In this document: positions 26,466 through 35,969 of the stretch, in pieces
How positions within the stretch are numbered: position 1 is the stretch's first letter
How the letters are laid out: each line of letters begins with the position of its first letter
Assembly: GCF_001514305.1 (NCBI RefSeq)
Contig: NZ_KQ949086.1
Location: 124,001 to 188,000 of the forward strand
Reading direction: 5' to 3'
Source of the DNA: Streptomyces dysideae
GTDB taxonomy: Bacteria; Actinomycetota; Actinomycetes; Streptomycetales; Streptomycetaceae
DNA length: 64,000 bases
Made by a program: the position numbers and the translations under genes
Notes under the pieces: generated by a model
Databases searched by the model: none
Seen by the model: only the letters and a program-made list of their open reading frames with translations
Told to the model about the DNA's origin: nothing

Positions 26466-27107
26466 TCACCTCCTGGGGAGCAGCAAGGAACGGTGCCATT
26501 CGAAGAAAGCGGGAAGAACGGAACGAAGGACACGGAAAGCCGATATTCCACCGCGCACCGTGCCGATCCGGACGAGTTCATGTTCTGGAGCGTCCACGAC
26601 CACCCGGACGGCCGCAACCGGGCGCGCGCCCGTGCGCACGGCGCTCAGAAGCGTGGCCGCGGACTCCATGTCGACCGCCACCGCGCCGGTCGCGAGCAGA
26701 CCGGACCGTTCCTGACCACGTACGACGTGATCGGAGCCGGTGAGCGGACCGGTGTGGACGGTGCGGCCGGGCACGGCCCGCACGAGCTCCCTGACGAGCA
26801 GTTCGGTCTCGACGCACGGGACGGTCCCGCGCGGGTCCCAGGTCTCCTCGGCGACCACCAGGTCACCGGGGTGCATGCCGGGGGCGAGCCCGGCGCAGAA
26901 GCCGGTGGCGAGCACGGCGGCGTCGGCGAGGGCCGGATCGGCGAGGACCCGGGTGACCGAGCGCTCGGCCGCCCTGGGTCCCATACCGGTACGCAGGACG
27001 GTGACCGGCCCGCCGGCGCCGCCGCGGTCACCGCTGCGCAGGGCGAGCTGCTCGATGCCGAGCGCGCAGGCGATCAGCAGCGGAGCCGGAGCGGGCTGGG
27101 TGCTCAT
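26466..27107 (-). CDS. hpnG: Hopanoid-associated nucleoside phosphorylase HpnG
   Basis: A 213-residue purine-nucleoside-phosphorylase-fold protein. HpnG is known to cleave adenine from adenosylhopane to give ribosylhopane. Visible family features are TGFCAGLAPGMHPGDLVVAE, GAVAVDMESAAT (the substrate-binding Glu is in DMES) and VRVVVDAPEHE. Its ATG overlaps the shc stop by one base (TGATG), so translation is coupled. Confidence 0.92.
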   Translation of the reverse strand: MSTQPAPAPLLIACALGIEQLALRSGDRGGAGGPVTVLRTGMGPRAAERSVTRVLADPALADAAVLATGFCAGLAPGMHPGDLVVAEETWDPRGTVPCVETELLVRELVRAVPGRTVHTGPLTGSDHVVRGQERSGLLATGAVAVDMESAATLLSAVRTGARPVAAVRVVVDAPEHELVRIGTVRGGISAFRVLRSVLPAFFEWHRSLLLPRR

Positions 27108-29113
27108 CAGCTGCCCTTGGCCCGGACGGGAGGCTTCTTGGCGAAGGGCTCCCCGTGCAGGTACCGGCCGAGGGCGGTGAGCGGGAAGACCTGCCGGTAG
27201 AGGTGGTAGTTGATGGAGAAGTCCCAGGGGAACCCGGTGCCGGTGAAGTACGGCTCGTCCCAGGAGCCGTCCTCGAGCTGGGTGGCCGCGAGCCACTCGA
27301 CGCCCCGTTCGACGGCCTTGGAGTCCTTCTCCCCCGCGGCCAGCAGGGCCATCAGCGCCCACGCCGTCTGCGAGGCGGTCGAGGCGCCCCGGCCGCTCCA
27401 GGCCCGCACTTCCCTGTAGGAGCGCAGGTCCTCGCCCCAGCCGCCGTCGTCGTTCTGGACGGACTCCAGCCAGCCCACCGCGCGGCGGATCGCCGGGTGC
27501 GAGGCGGGCATTCCGGCGGCGGTGAGCGCGGGGACGACGGACCCGGTGCCGTAGACGTAGTTGACGCCCCAGCGTCCGAACCACGAGCCGTCCGGCTCCT
27601 GTTCGGCGAGCAGCCACTGGATGCCGCGCCGGGTGCGCGGGTCGTGGGCGAGGCCCTCGACAGCAAGCATCTCGACGACATGCGCGGTGACGTCCGCCGA
27701 CGGCGGGTCGATGACCTCACCGAAGTCACAGAACGGCAGCCGGTTGGGGAACGGGCTGGTGTTGTCGACGTCGAAGGCGCCCCACGCACCGTTCTTCGAC
27801 TGCATGCCGAGGTTCCAGCGCACCCCGCGCCCGATGGCCTTCTCCACCCGCTCCGGGTCATGGTGCCGGACCCGGCGCAGCGCGAGGATCACCTCGGCGG
27901 TGTCGTCGATGTCGGGGTAGTTGTCGTTGTGGAACTCGAACGCCCAGCCGCCGGGCGGCAGTTGGGGCCGCTTGACCGCCCAGTCGCCGGGCCGGACGAT
28001 CTCCTCGCCGAGCATCCAGTCGGCGGCCTTGACGAGTTGCGGGTGATCGGCCGGTACGCCCGCGTCGACGAGCGCGATGGTCGCCAGGCAGGTGTCCCAC
28101 ACCGGCGACTGGCAGGCCTCGATCATCCGGGCGCCGTCCTCGCGCCAGACGGCGAACCGGTCGAGTGATGCCAACCCCTCGCGCATGACGGGGTGTTCGA
28201 GGTCGTAGCCGAGCAGATGCAGAGCGATCACCGAGTACACGGCCGGCGGCTGGATACCGCCCCAGCAGCCGTCGTTCTCCTGCCGCTCGATGATCCAGCG
28301 GCCGGCGGAGTTCATCGCTGCTTTGCGCAGCCCTCGCGGTGCGACCTTGCGCAGGACGTGCAGCGCCTTGTCGAGCCGCTGGAAGGCCCCCTCCCAACTG
28401 GCCGCCGGGGCAAGGGGCCTGGGCGGATTCGGGCGCGCCGGGTCGGTGTGCAGCTCGTCGAGCGGGAAGGGCGCGGGCCGTACCGGCCGCTTCGCGGAGA
28501 CGATCGTCAGCGGGACGATGGTCTGCCGGGCCCAGCACCCGAAGTCATAGATGTTGAGCGGCACCCACTTCGGGAAGTAGATGAGCTCGGGCGGGAGTTC
28601 GGGCAGGTCCTCCCACTTCCACCAGCCGAACAGGGCCAGCCAGATCCGGGTGAAGACCCGGGCGGCGGCGATCCCGCCCCGCTCACGGATCCACGCCGAC
28701 GCCCTCGCCATGTGCGGGTCGTCGGGTGCGTCACCGGCCAGCCGGAGGGCGACGTACGCCTCGATGGTGGTGGAGAGTTCGCCCGGACCGCCGTAGAAGG
28801 TGGCCCAGGTGCCGTCCTCGCGCTGCTCGCCGCGGATGAACAGGGCGGCGGCGCGGGTGGTGGACTCGTCGCGGATGCCGAGGAACTGACGGAGCAGCAG
28901 GTCCTCGGCGTCCATCGTGACGTTGGTCTCGAGGTCGCCCTTCCACCAGCCCTGGGCGTCCTGCCGGGACAGCAGGAAGGCGGTGGAGCGCCGGACGGCG
29001 CGTACGGCGGCTTCGTGTACCCCGGCCGCCGCGGGGATGTCGGTGGTGGATTCGCTGGCCGCGGCAGCGCGGGGCGGCAGGGCCCCGGTACTTCCGTCGG
29101 TCGTCGCTGTCAT
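27107..29113 (-). CDS. shc: Squalene-hopene cyclase
   Basis: Monotopic membrane cyclase of 668 residues that turns squalene into hopene or hopanol. The catalytic acid motif DxDD is PDIDDTAEV at ~400. Several QW motifs are present (DGSWFGRWGVNYVYG, NDDGGWGE, DGSWDEP). The start is the ATG at 29111-29113, with AAGGGG upstream; a longer reading to 29188 is not needed. It is the core gene of the hopanoid operon. Confidence 0.97.
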   Translation of the reverse strand: MTATTDGSTGALPPRAAAASESTTDIPAAAGVHEAAVRAVRRSTAFLLSRQDAQGWWKGDLETNVTMDAEDLLLRQFLGIRDESTTRAAALFIRGEQREDGTWATFYGGPGELSTTIEAYVALRLAGDAPDDPHMARASAWIRERGGIAAARVFTRIWLALFGWWKWEDLPELPPELIYFPKWVPLNIYDFGCWARQTIVPLTIVSAKRPVRPAPFPLDELHTDPARPNPPRPLAPAASWEGAFQRLDKALHVLRKVAPRGLRKAAMNSAGRWIIERQENDGCWGGIQPPAVYSVIALHLLGYDLEHPVMREGLASLDRFAVWREDGARMIEACQSPVWDTCLATIALVDAGVPADHPQLVKAADWMLGEEIVRPGDWAVKRPQLPPGGWAFEFHNDNYPDIDDTAEVILALRRVRHHDPERVEKAIGRGVRWNLGMQSKNGAWGAFDVDNTSPFPNRLPFCDFGEVIDPPSADVTAHVVEMLAVEGLAHDPRTRRGIQWLLAEQEPDGSWFGRWGVNYVYGTGSVVPALTAAGMPASHPAIRRAVGWLESVQNDDGGWGEDLRSYREVRAWSGRGASTASQTAWALMALLAAGEKDSKAVERGVEWLAATQLEDGSWDEPYFTGTGFPWDFSINYHLYRQVFPLTALGRYLHGEPFAKKPPVRAKGS

Positions 29114-29229
29114 GGCTTCCCCTTCAGTGCAGTGCGAAATGGTGCGTCTGCTGGGTCCGCCGTCGGCCGGTGCCGTTCTCCTCGCCACACCGGCCGGCGA
29201 CTACGCGAGGGCTATTCGACCGATAGTGA

Positions 29230-30297
29230 TCATCTCTTTCGTACGACGACGAAGTCCGCGAGCGCCGTGAACCGCGCCCGTACCCGGTCGGGCATGTCGA
29301 CGCTGTCGAGGGCTTCGATGGCGATGGTGTGCTGACGGCGTGCTTCTTCGGTGGTCCACTCGCGGCCGCCGGCCTCCTCGATCAGGGCGGCGCGGGCCGC
29401 GAACTCCTCCTCGGAGAAGTTCTCGAAGTCGCTGCTCTTGGCGTCGGCGGCGAGGATCTCGCCGAGCCGCTCGGCGGCGGGTCCTTCCGCCGCGAGTGCG
29501 GCCACGACCGGCAGGGACTTCTTGCGCTGACGCAGGTCGCTCCAGGTCTGCTTGCCGGTGGACTCCGGGTCGCCCCAGATGCCGAGGAGGTCGTCGACGG
29601 CCTGGAAGGCCAGGCCGAGGTGGTAGCCGTACTTCTCCAGGGTGTCGGCGGTGCGGTCGTCCGCGCCGCCGAGCACGGCGCCGATGGAACTGGCGCAGGC
29701 GAGCAGGGCGCCGGTCTTGTTGCCCTCCATCTCCAGGCACTCCTCGACGCTGACGCGGTCGCGGTGCTCGTAGGAGATGTCCTGCGCCTGCCCGTCGATG
29801 AGGGCGCGGGTGGCGGTGGTCAGACGGCGGGCGGCGCGGCCGGCCTCGACGGTGCCGAGCTCCAGCAGCACCTCGTTGGCCAGGGCGAACAGGGCGTCGC
29901 CGACGAGGATGGCCTGGGCGGGTCCGTGCACCTTCCAGACCGTGTCGCGGTGCCGGCGCTGCTCGTCGCCGTCCATCAGGTCGTCGTGCAGCAGCGAGAA
30001 GTTGTGGACCAGTTCGACGGCGACGGCGCCGGGGATGCCGGTCGCGGGCGGGGCGCCGGTGACCTCGGCGGACAGCACGGCGAGGGCGGGGCGTACGGCC
30101 TTGCCGCCGTCCCCGTCCGCCGGGTTGCCCTGGGCGTCGATCCAGCCGAAGTGGTAGGCGGCAACGGTGTCCATGGGAGGTGCCAGGCGGTCGATGGCCG
30201 CACGCAGTACCGGTGTGGCCAGGGTCCGGCCGCGCTCCAGGAGCGCGGTCACGTCCACCGCGTCGGAAGCCGTCGAGGCCGGGGGCACAGTGGGCAC
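29230..30297 (-). CDS. Farnesyl-diphosphate-type polyprenyl synthase
   Basis: Trans-polyprenyl synthase of 355 residues that probably makes farnesyl diphosphate for the HpnCDE squalene route. The first Asp-rich motif is HDDLMDGD (~102) and the second QAVDDLLGIWGD (~232). I prefer the GTG at 30295-30297, which has AGAGGAG at correct spacing. An ATG at 30358-30360 overlapping the hpnE stop (ATGATG) is an alternative that adds 21 residues. Chain length is inferred from context. Confidence 0.93.
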   Translation of the reverse strand: MPTVPPASTASDAVDVTALLERGRTLATPVLRAAIDRLAPPMDTVAAYHFGWIDAQGNPADGDGGKAVRPALAVLSAEVTGAPPATGIPGAVAVELVHNFSLLHDDLMDGDEQRRHRDTVWKVHGPAQAILVGDALFALANEVLLELGTVEAGRAARRLTTATRALIDGQAQDISYEHRDRVSVEECLEMEGNKTGALLACASSIGAVLGGADDRTADTLEKYGYHLGLAFQAVDDLLGIWGDPESTGKQTWSDLRQRKKSLPVVAALAAEGPAAERLGEILAADAKSSDFENFSEEEFAARAALIEEAGGREWTTEEARRQHTIAIEALDSVDMPDRVRARFTALADFVVVRKR

Positions 30298-30356
30298 AGT
30301 CTCTCCTCTAATTGCGGTACCGGGGGTGCGAGGGCCTGCCGGATGCCGGTCGAGCA

Positions 30357-31781
30357 TCATGCCGCCTCCTCGACGTCGAGGAGGTGGTCGCGAGGCCGGC
30401 CCAGGGCGCTCAACGCGGCGTCCGCCGCGCTCACGCCACTGCGAACCGCACTCTCCATGGTCGCGGGCCACCCTGTGGCGGTCCACGCTCCGGCCAGGTA
30501 CAGGCCGGGTGACTTGGTGCGGGCGCCGGGCCGCAGCCGTCCGACGCCGGGGGTGGGAGCGAACGTCGCTGTGCGCTCCCGGGTCACGAAGAAGTCCTTC
30601 ACCTCGGCGCCACGTGCCCGGGGCAGCAGCCGCCCCAGCTCCGGCAGATACCGCTCGCGCAGCTCGGCCACGGGCGCGTCGATCTCGTCCCGCGCGGCAG
30701 ACTGGGACAGGGCAAGGTACTGCCCCTCGCGCAGGCCCGAGGCCTGGGTCCGGTCGAACACCCACTGCACCGGGGTGCCGAGCGCCGCGAAGAACGGCGT
30801 GCTCAGCACCTTGCGGTCGTAGACGACATGGACGTTGAGGATCGGCGCGGTGCCGATGTCGAGGAGCCGCTCAGGGGCGTCCAGGGCGCCCGCCGGCAGC
30901 AGGTCGTGGGCCTCGCGCTGCGGCACGGCGAGCACGACCGTGTCCGCGTCGAGCGTCTCGCCGGGAACCTGAACGCTCCAACGGCCGTTCTCGTCAGTAG
31001 AGATGGAGGTGACGCGTGTACGGACCTCGGTACGGACGCCCGCGGAGTCGAGCGCCTTGCGGGCGAGACGGTCATGCAGTTCGCCCAGCGGGACGTGCGC
31101 CCATCCAATGTCGGCCGCGCCCGGGTCGGACAGCAGACCGGTCTTGAACACCATCGCGGCGAGCCCCAGCGAGGCGTCGCCCGCGACCGCGTTGAGGGTG
31201 GCGACCCCGACCAGGTCCCACAGGGCCTCGACGGCACGCGCCGACTGACCGTGCGCGGTCAGCCAGCTGCCGAAGTCCTGTGTGTCCAGGCTCGGATCGG
31301 CGAGGTCGAGCCCCTTGAGCGCGAGCGCGGCCCGCCCCGCCTTGGCCCGCTCGGCGAGCGACAGATGCGGATACGACGCGAGGCTGCGCCCCAGATGCAG
31401 GGGCACCGGCAGCGGGTCGCGCCGCAGCCTGCCCAGCCGCCGTCCCTCGGGCCGCGCGACGTCGAGTACGGGCACGTCGAGACGTTCCTGCAGCGGCGCC
31501 AGCGCCGTCCCCTCGATGCGGTCGAGGAACCAGCGGTAGGCGGTGCAGCAGCGCAGGTACACGTGCTGGCCGTTGTCGACGGTCAGGTCGCCGCGCTGGA
31601 AGGAGAAGGCGAGCCCGCCGAGCCGCGGCCTGCCTTCGAGCAGGGTGACGCGCACTCCGGCGTCGGCGAGCGCGAGCGCGGCGGTGATGCCGGCCAGCCC
31701 GCCGCCCACCACGACGGCGTCCCTCGTCGAGTGCCCGGGAATGTCCGCGAGCGGCTCCTCGGGCCGCGTGCCGTCGGTCAT
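30357..31781 (-). CDS. hpnE: Hydroxysqualene dehydroxylase HpnE
   Basis: FAD-dependent amine-oxidase-fold enzyme of 474 residues that reduces hydroxysqualene to squalene, the last step of the HpnC-D-E route. The dinucleotide motif is AVVVGGGLAGITAALALADA (~22-41), followed by LLEGRPRLGG. The C-terminal FAD contact is LYLAGAWTATGWPATMESAV. The ATG at 31779-31781 has GGGGGAGG upstream. A 136-bp gap separates it from hpnD; I see nothing else there. Confidence 0.95.
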   Translation of the reverse strand: MTDGTRPEEPLADIPGHSTRDAVVVGGGLAGITAALALADAGVRVTLLEGRPRLGGLAFSFQRGDLTVDNGQHVYLRCCTAYRWFLDRIEGTALAPLQERLDVPVLDVARPEGRRLGRLRRDPLPVPLHLGRSLASYPHLSLAERAKAGRAALALKGLDLADPSLDTQDFGSWLTAHGQSARAVEALWDLVGVATLNAVAGDASLGLAAMVFKTGLLSDPGAADIGWAHVPLGELHDRLARKALDSAGVRTEVRTRVTSISTDENGRWSVQVPGETLDADTVVLAVPQREAHDLLPAGALDAPERLLDIGTAPILNVHVVYDRKVLSTPFFAALGTPVQWVFDRTQASGLREGQYLALSQSAARDEIDAPVAELRERYLPELGRLLPRARGAEVKDFFVTRERTATFAPTPGVGRLRPGARTKSPGLYLAGAWTATGWPATMESAVRSGVSAADAALSALGRPRDHLLDVEEAA

Positions 31782-31917
31782 CGTGCAACCTCCCCCGTAC
31801 GGCGGCCGTGGTGATCGAACGGTGCCCGGCCGGCCGTTGCAGTCAGGGACGCCGTCCCCGACCGGAGGGTTGCGTGCCACTTTTCGCCGGTGGCATCACC
31901 TTGGACCGGAATGTCCA

Positions 31918-32868
31918 TCAGGCACGCCTCCTGACGGTCCGCCGGGCCACATGCCGGGTGTCCAGACCGGACAGGCCGCGCACGGCGACGTACGCCTTCT
32001 CCCGCCCGGGCAGCGAGACCCGGCCGCGCAGCACGGCCTCGGGGTCCCGTTCGATGCGGTCGAGGAGGCGACGGTAGATGCCGGCCATGGCGGCGACGCA
32101 CGCGCCGCTGCGCCGGTCGAGCATGGGGAGCAGCCGGTAGCCCTCGGCGAAAAGGGTGCGGGCCCGTCGCACTTCGAAGTGCACGAGGCCCGCGAAGTCG
32201 GAGCCTTCCGGTGGTTTCGGCCCGCTGAACCCGGCCGAGCAGCCGAACTTGGCGAGGTCGTCGGCGGGCAGATAGGTGCGCCCGCCCTCGGCGTCCTCGC
32301 GGACGTCCCGCAGGATGTTGGTGAGCTGGAGCGCGAGGCCGAGCGTGTCGGCATACTCCGGCGCCCGCTCGACGCCGCGCGCCCCCGGTTCCGTACCGAA
32401 GACGCCGAGCGAGAGCCGGCCGATGGCGCCCGCCACACAGCGGCAGTAGAGCTTCAGGTCGTCCCAGGTCTCGTAGGTCTCGCCGCGTACGTCCATCAGG
32501 ACGCCGTCGATGAGCTCGTCGAGGCCGCCGAGCGGGATCGGGAAGGTGTCGGCGGCGTGTGTGAGGGCGACGGCGACCGGGTCGATGTCGTCCTCGTCGA
32601 CCGCCCCCGCGCGGATCCGGGTGAGCAGCGCCCGGGTGTCCTCGAGTCTGGCGATCTTCACGTCGTCGGCCAGCGCCCCGTCGCCGATGTCGTCGACACG
32701 GCGCGAGAACGCGTACAGCGCCGACATCGCCCGGCGCTTGGGCGTCGGCAGCAGCCTGATGCCGTACGCGAAGTTACGGGCCTGCTGTCCGGTGACGGCC
32801 TCGCAGTAGCGGTAGGCGGCGAGTACCGGCGCGGACACGCGCGGTTCGGGCTCCACGGTCCGGATCAC
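31918..32868 (-). CDS. hpnD: Presqualene diphosphate synthase HpnD
   Basis: Squalene/phytoene-synthase-fold enzyme of 316 residues that joins two farnesyl diphosphates to presqualene diphosphate. The Mg-binding motifs are RRVDDIGDG (~57-65) and DVREDAEGGRTYLP (~190), and RNFAYGIRLLP is typical. The GTG start overlaps the hpnC stop (GTGA), so the two are coupled. Confidence 0.95.
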   Translation of the reverse strand: MIRTVEPEPRVSAPVLAAYRYCEAVTGQQARNFAYGIRLLPTPKRRAMSALYAFSRRVDDIGDGALADDVKIARLEDTRALLTRIRAGAVDEDDIDPVAVALTHAADTFPIPLGGLDELIDGVLMDVRGETYETWDDLKLYCRCVAGAIGRLSLGVFGTEPGARGVERAPEYADTLGLALQLTNILRDVREDAEGGRTYLPADDLAKFGCSAGFSGPKPPEGSDFAGLVHFEVRRARTLFAEGYRLLPMLDRRSGACVAAMAGIYRRLLDRIERDPEAVLRGRVSLPGREKAYVAVRGLSGLDTRHVARRTVRRRA

Positions 32869-33797
32869 CCCTCTCCTCGCAGAGTCACGCCCGCCTCGCG
32901 CAGCATCTGGAGCTTGCCGGGCTTGGGCGGGCCGGGAAGTACGTCGTATTCGGCGGCGGCGATCGCATGGATTGCCGCCCTTCCCCCTGCCACGAAACCC
33001 GCGAGCAGCAGCTTGAGCCTGCCGTGGACGCTACCCACCAGGGGGGTGCCTTCATTCAGGAGGTTCTGGGCACGTTCGGCTTCGTATGCAACCAGTGCGC
33101 GTACCGATGCGCCTGCTGTTTTCGCGGCGAGGTCCGCTTCCTGGACGTGAAAGCGCTTCATGTCCGCGGCGGGCAGATAGATCCGGTCGCGGCCGAGGTC
33201 CTCGGCGACGTCCTGGAGGTGCTCGACGATCTGCAGTGCCGTGCACACCGCGTCGGAGCGGCGGATCCGCTCGGGAGTCGCGGTGCCGGTGACGGCGAGG
33301 ACGAGCCGGCCGACCGGGTTCGCGGACAGTTCGCAGTAGGCAAGGAGGTCGTCGTAGGTCTCGTACCGCGCCACGAGCTGGTCCTGGCGGTTGGCCGCGA
33401 TCAGGCCGAGGAAGGGCTCGGGGGTCAGTGAGCGGCGGCGGACCGTCGGCTGCAGGCGGCGCAGCAGGGGGTGGCGCGGGGTCGAGTCGAAGACCCGGTG
33501 CAGGTCCGCCTCGAAGGCGTCCAGCAGCACCGTGCGGTCCTCGGCCGCCTCGGGCGGCACGCCGAGCAGGCGGGCGTCGGCACCGCCGGGGGCGAGGTCG
33601 CCGTCGCCGATGTCGTCGACGAGGCGGGCGAAGCCGTAGACGGCCATGAGGTCGGTGCGCCAGGCCCTGGGCACGAAGAACGGGGCCACCGGGAAGTTCT
33701 CCGCCGCGGCCTTGCCGAGTGTGCCGCGCTCCGCATCGCCGGCGTGCGGCGTGCCGGTTCCCGTCACCGCTGACTGCCCGGGGCGGGGACGGCGCAT
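32865..33797 (-). CDS. hpnC: Hydroxysqualene synthase HpnC
   Basis: Squalene/phytoene-synthase-fold enzyme of 310 residues that converts presqualene diphosphate to hydroxysqualene. Motifs are ENFPVAPFFVPRAWR, ARLVDDIGDGD (~58-67) and DVAEDLGRDRIYLP. It is the first gene of the ten-gene hopanoid operon. The first ATG (33795-33797) has no clear Shine-Dalgarno, and an internal GTG at ~33764 is possible, so the exact N-terminus is uncertain. Confidence 0.93.
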   Translation of the reverse strand: MRRPRPGQSAVTGTGTPHAGDAERGTLGKAAAENFPVAPFFVPRAWRTDLMAVYGFARLVDDIGDGDLAPGGADARLLGVPPEAAEDRTVLLDAFEADLHRVFDSTPRHPLLRRLQPTVRRRSLTPEPFLGLIAANRQDQLVARYETYDDLLAYCELSANPVGRLVLAVTGTATPERIRRSDAVCTALQIVEHLQDVAEDLGRDRIYLPAADMKRFHVQEADLAAKTAGASVRALVAYEAERAQNLLNEGTPLVGSVHGRLKLLLAGFVAGGRAAIHAIAAAEYDVLPGPPKPGKLQMLREAGVTLRGEG

Positions 33798-34083
33798 GCT
33801 GCGTGGAGCTGGGGAGTTTCCGTAGCCATTGCCGTCACATCTCCCGTTCTACACCGCCGACCCAATGCACACTATTTCGGACACGCCGCCCGGTTGTCCG
33901 CGCCGTGGCGCTGGGCGAGGGTGTTGCGCATTATCGCCCCACTTGCTGCGTTTAGAGACCCGGTACAGCTTACGTTGTACAACGCAGCGAGGTTCGCCGG
34001 GGTGTCCTGCACATCACAACAACGCACCGATTGGTGTCAAGATTCCTAAGGACGGCCGGAGTTGGCGTTTCCTTTGCAGACGC
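33798..34083. other. Promoter region of the hopanoid operon
   Basis: No gene. It contains a perfect 12-bp palindrome CGTTGTACAACG (33973-33984), and on the reverse strand two TGTAC-containing half-sites (TTGTAC, CTGTAC) 14 bp apart. These are candidates for a regulator site. No clear -35/-10 pair stands out. Confidence 0.4.
33973..33984. promoter_or_regulatory. Palindromic candidate operator upstream of hpnC
   Basis: CGTTGTACAACG is a perfect 12-bp palindrome about 175 bp before hpnC. A GTACAG half-site nearby (33963-33968) extends the symmetry. The regulator is unknown. Confidence 0.4.
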
Positions 34084-34116
34084 GGGGCCCCGCCGGAGCA
34101 GTTCCGGCGGGGCCCC
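34084..34116 (-). terminator. Terminator of the ABC-exporter operon
   Basis: Perfect 14-bp stem GGGGCCCCGCCGGA (34084-34097) with its complement at 34103-34116 and a 5-nt loop, about 40 bp past the exporter ATPase stop. It separates this operon from the hopanoid promoter. Confidence 0.88.
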
Positions 34117-34155
34117 GGTAAGCCGGGTGGGCCGGTCGGCCCATGTCCGGGTGGA

Positions 34156-34944
34156 CTACTTCCCCGTGAACTTCTCGTACTCCTTGAGGACCTCGTCGGT
34201 CGGGCCGTCCATGCGCAGCTCACCGCGTTCCAGCCACAGGACGCGGTTGCAGGTGTCACGGATCGACTTGTTGTTGTGACTGACGAGAAACACCGTGCCG
34301 GCTTCCTTGCGCAGCTCGCGGATGCGCTCCTCGGAGCGCTTCTGGAACTTGCGGTCGCCGGTCGCCAGGGCCTCGTCGATCATCAGGACGTCGTGGTCCT
34401 TGGCGGCGGCGATGGAGAAGCGGAGCCGGGCCGCCATGCCGGAGGAGTAGGTGCGCATCGGGAGGGTGATGAAGTCGCCCTTCTCGTTGATGCCGGAGAA
34501 GTCGACGATGTCCTGGTAGCGCTCCCGGATCTCCTCGCGGGACATGCCCATGGCGAGACCGCCCAAAATGACGTTCCGCTCGCCGGTGAGGTCGTTCATC
34601 AGGGCCGCGTTGACGCCGAGCAGGGAGGGCTGGCCGTCGGTGTAGACCTTGCCCTTCTCTGCGGGGAGCAGGCCGGCGATGGCGCGCAGCAGGGTCGACT
34701 TGCCGGAGCCGTTGGAGCCGATGAGGCCGACGGCCTCGCCGCGGTAGGCGGTGAAGGAGACGCCCCGCACGGCGTGCACCTTGCGTACGCCGCGCGCCGC
34801 GTCGTCGGAGCCTCGCTTCAGGATGCGGCTGAGGGCGGCGGTGGCGCTGCCCTTGCCGGACTTGGTGCCGTTGACGCGGTAGACGATGTGCAGCTCGTCC
34901 GCGATGACGGTGGGGACGCGGTCCCCGGGGGTTCGCTCAGCCAC
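34156..34944 (-). CDS. ABC-exporter ATPase, Wzt/TagH type
   Basis: A 262-residue nucleotide-binding protein. Walker A is GSNGSGKST (~76-84), the signature YSSGMAARL and Walker B VLMIDEALATGD. The signature with Gly-Met in place of Gly-Gln and the ~40-residue N-terminal extension are typical of polysaccharide and teichoic-acid exporters. It lacks the long C-terminal carbohydrate-binding domain of some Wzt proteins. It overlaps the permease gene by 8 nt and is the last gene of the seven-gene operon. Confidence 0.93.
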   Translation of the reverse strand: MAERTPGDRVPTVIADELHIVYRVNGTKSGKGSATAALSRILKRGSDDAARGVRKVHAVRGVSFTAYRGEAVGLIGSNGSGKSTLLRAIAGLLPAEKGKVYTDGQPSLLGVNAALMNDLTGERNVILGGLAMGMSREEIRERYQDIVDFSGINEKGDFITLPMRTYSSGMAARLRFSIAAAKDHDVLMIDEALATGDRKFQKRSEERIRELRKEAGTVFLVSHNNKSIRDTCNRVLWLERGELRMDGPTDEVLKEYEKFTGK

Positions 34945-35872
34945 GGCCGTACCTCTCCTCCGCCTTCCAGAAGTAGACGAAGCCGATCACGCCGGCCAGC
35001 ACGGCCCAGCCCAGCGCGAAGGCCCACACATGGGAGGGCAGGTACGAGGAGCCGTACCCGTCGATCATCGCGAAGCGGACCAGGTCCATGTAGATCGCGG
35101 CGGGGTTCCACTGCAGGACGTCGGTGAGCCAGCCCGGCACGTTCTTGTCGGCGAGCATCGCCGGGATGCTGAACATCACGCCCGACGCGTACATCCAGGT
35201 ACGCAGGACGAACGGCATCAGCTGGGCCAGGTCGGGGGTCTTGCTGCCCATGCGGGCGAAGATCAGCGCGAGCCCCGTGTTGAAGACGAACTGCAGGACC
35301 AGCGCGGGCGCCACCAGCAGCCAGGACAGGTCGGGGTAGGAGCCGAAGGCCAGCATGATCACGACGAGCACGACCAGCGAGTACAGCAGCTGCTGGAGTT
35401 GCTGCAGCGCGAACGAGACCGGCAGCGCGGCCCGCGGGAAGTGCAGCGCCCGCACCAGGCCCAGGTTGCCGGAGATGGCGCGTACGCCCGCGAGGACCGA
35501 GCTCTGCGTGAAGGTGAACACGAACACGCCCGTGACCAGGAACGGTACGTAGATGTCGTGCGGGATGCCCTCCCGGGCGCCCAGCAGCAGGCCGAAGATG
35601 AAGAAGTACACGGCCGCGTTCAGCAGCGGGGTGGCCACCTGCCAGAGCTGGCCCAGTTTCGCCTGGCTGTACTGGGCGGTCAGCTTCGCCCGCGAGAACG
35701 CGAGGATGAAGTGCCGCCGGTCCCAGAGCTGGCGGACGTACTCGGGCAGCGAGGGGCGGGCGCCGCTCACGGACAGCCCGTACTTGGCGGCGAGCTGTGC
35801 CGCCGTGAGGCCCTCGTCGGGCGACGGAGGCGCGCTCACCGCGACTCCGCCGTCGTGCGTTGTCTCACTCAC
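34937..35872 (-). CDS. ABC-exporter permease, Wzm/TagG type
   Basis: A 311-residue ABC-2 permease. An amphipathic N-terminal part (YVRQLWDRRHFILAFSRAKL) is followed by six predicted transmembrane helices, starting with ATPLLNAAVYFFIFGLLLG. The QLWQVATPLL segment is typical of O-antigen and teichoic-acid exporters. With the ATPase it should flip a lipid-linked glycan or polyol-phosphate across the membrane. A 97-nt gap to the glycosyltransferase gene allows an internal promoter. Confidence 0.93.
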   Translation of the reverse strand: MSETTHDGGVAVSAPPSPDEGLTAAQLAAKYGLSVSGARPSLPEYVRQLWDRRHFILAFSRAKLTAQYSQAKLGQLWQVATPLLNAAVYFFIFGLLLGAREGIPHDIYVPFLVTGVFVFTFTQSSVLAGVRAISGNLGLVRALHFPRAALPVSFALQQLQQLLYSLVVLVVIMLAFGSYPDLSWLLVAPALVLQFVFNTGLALIFARMGSKTPDLAQLMPFVLRTWMYASGVMFSIPAMLADKNVPGWLTDVLQWNPAAIYMDLVRFAMIDGYGSSYLPSHVWAFALGWAVLAGVIGFVYFWKAEERYGRG

Positions 35873-35969
35873 CAGTGGAAACTTTCGTCTTCGAGATGCG
35901 CAGCCTGTGCGGGCTTGGCATGAGCCTGGGGCCTGCTTGCGGCCCGGTTGCTCTCAGGGAACGAGCTTG

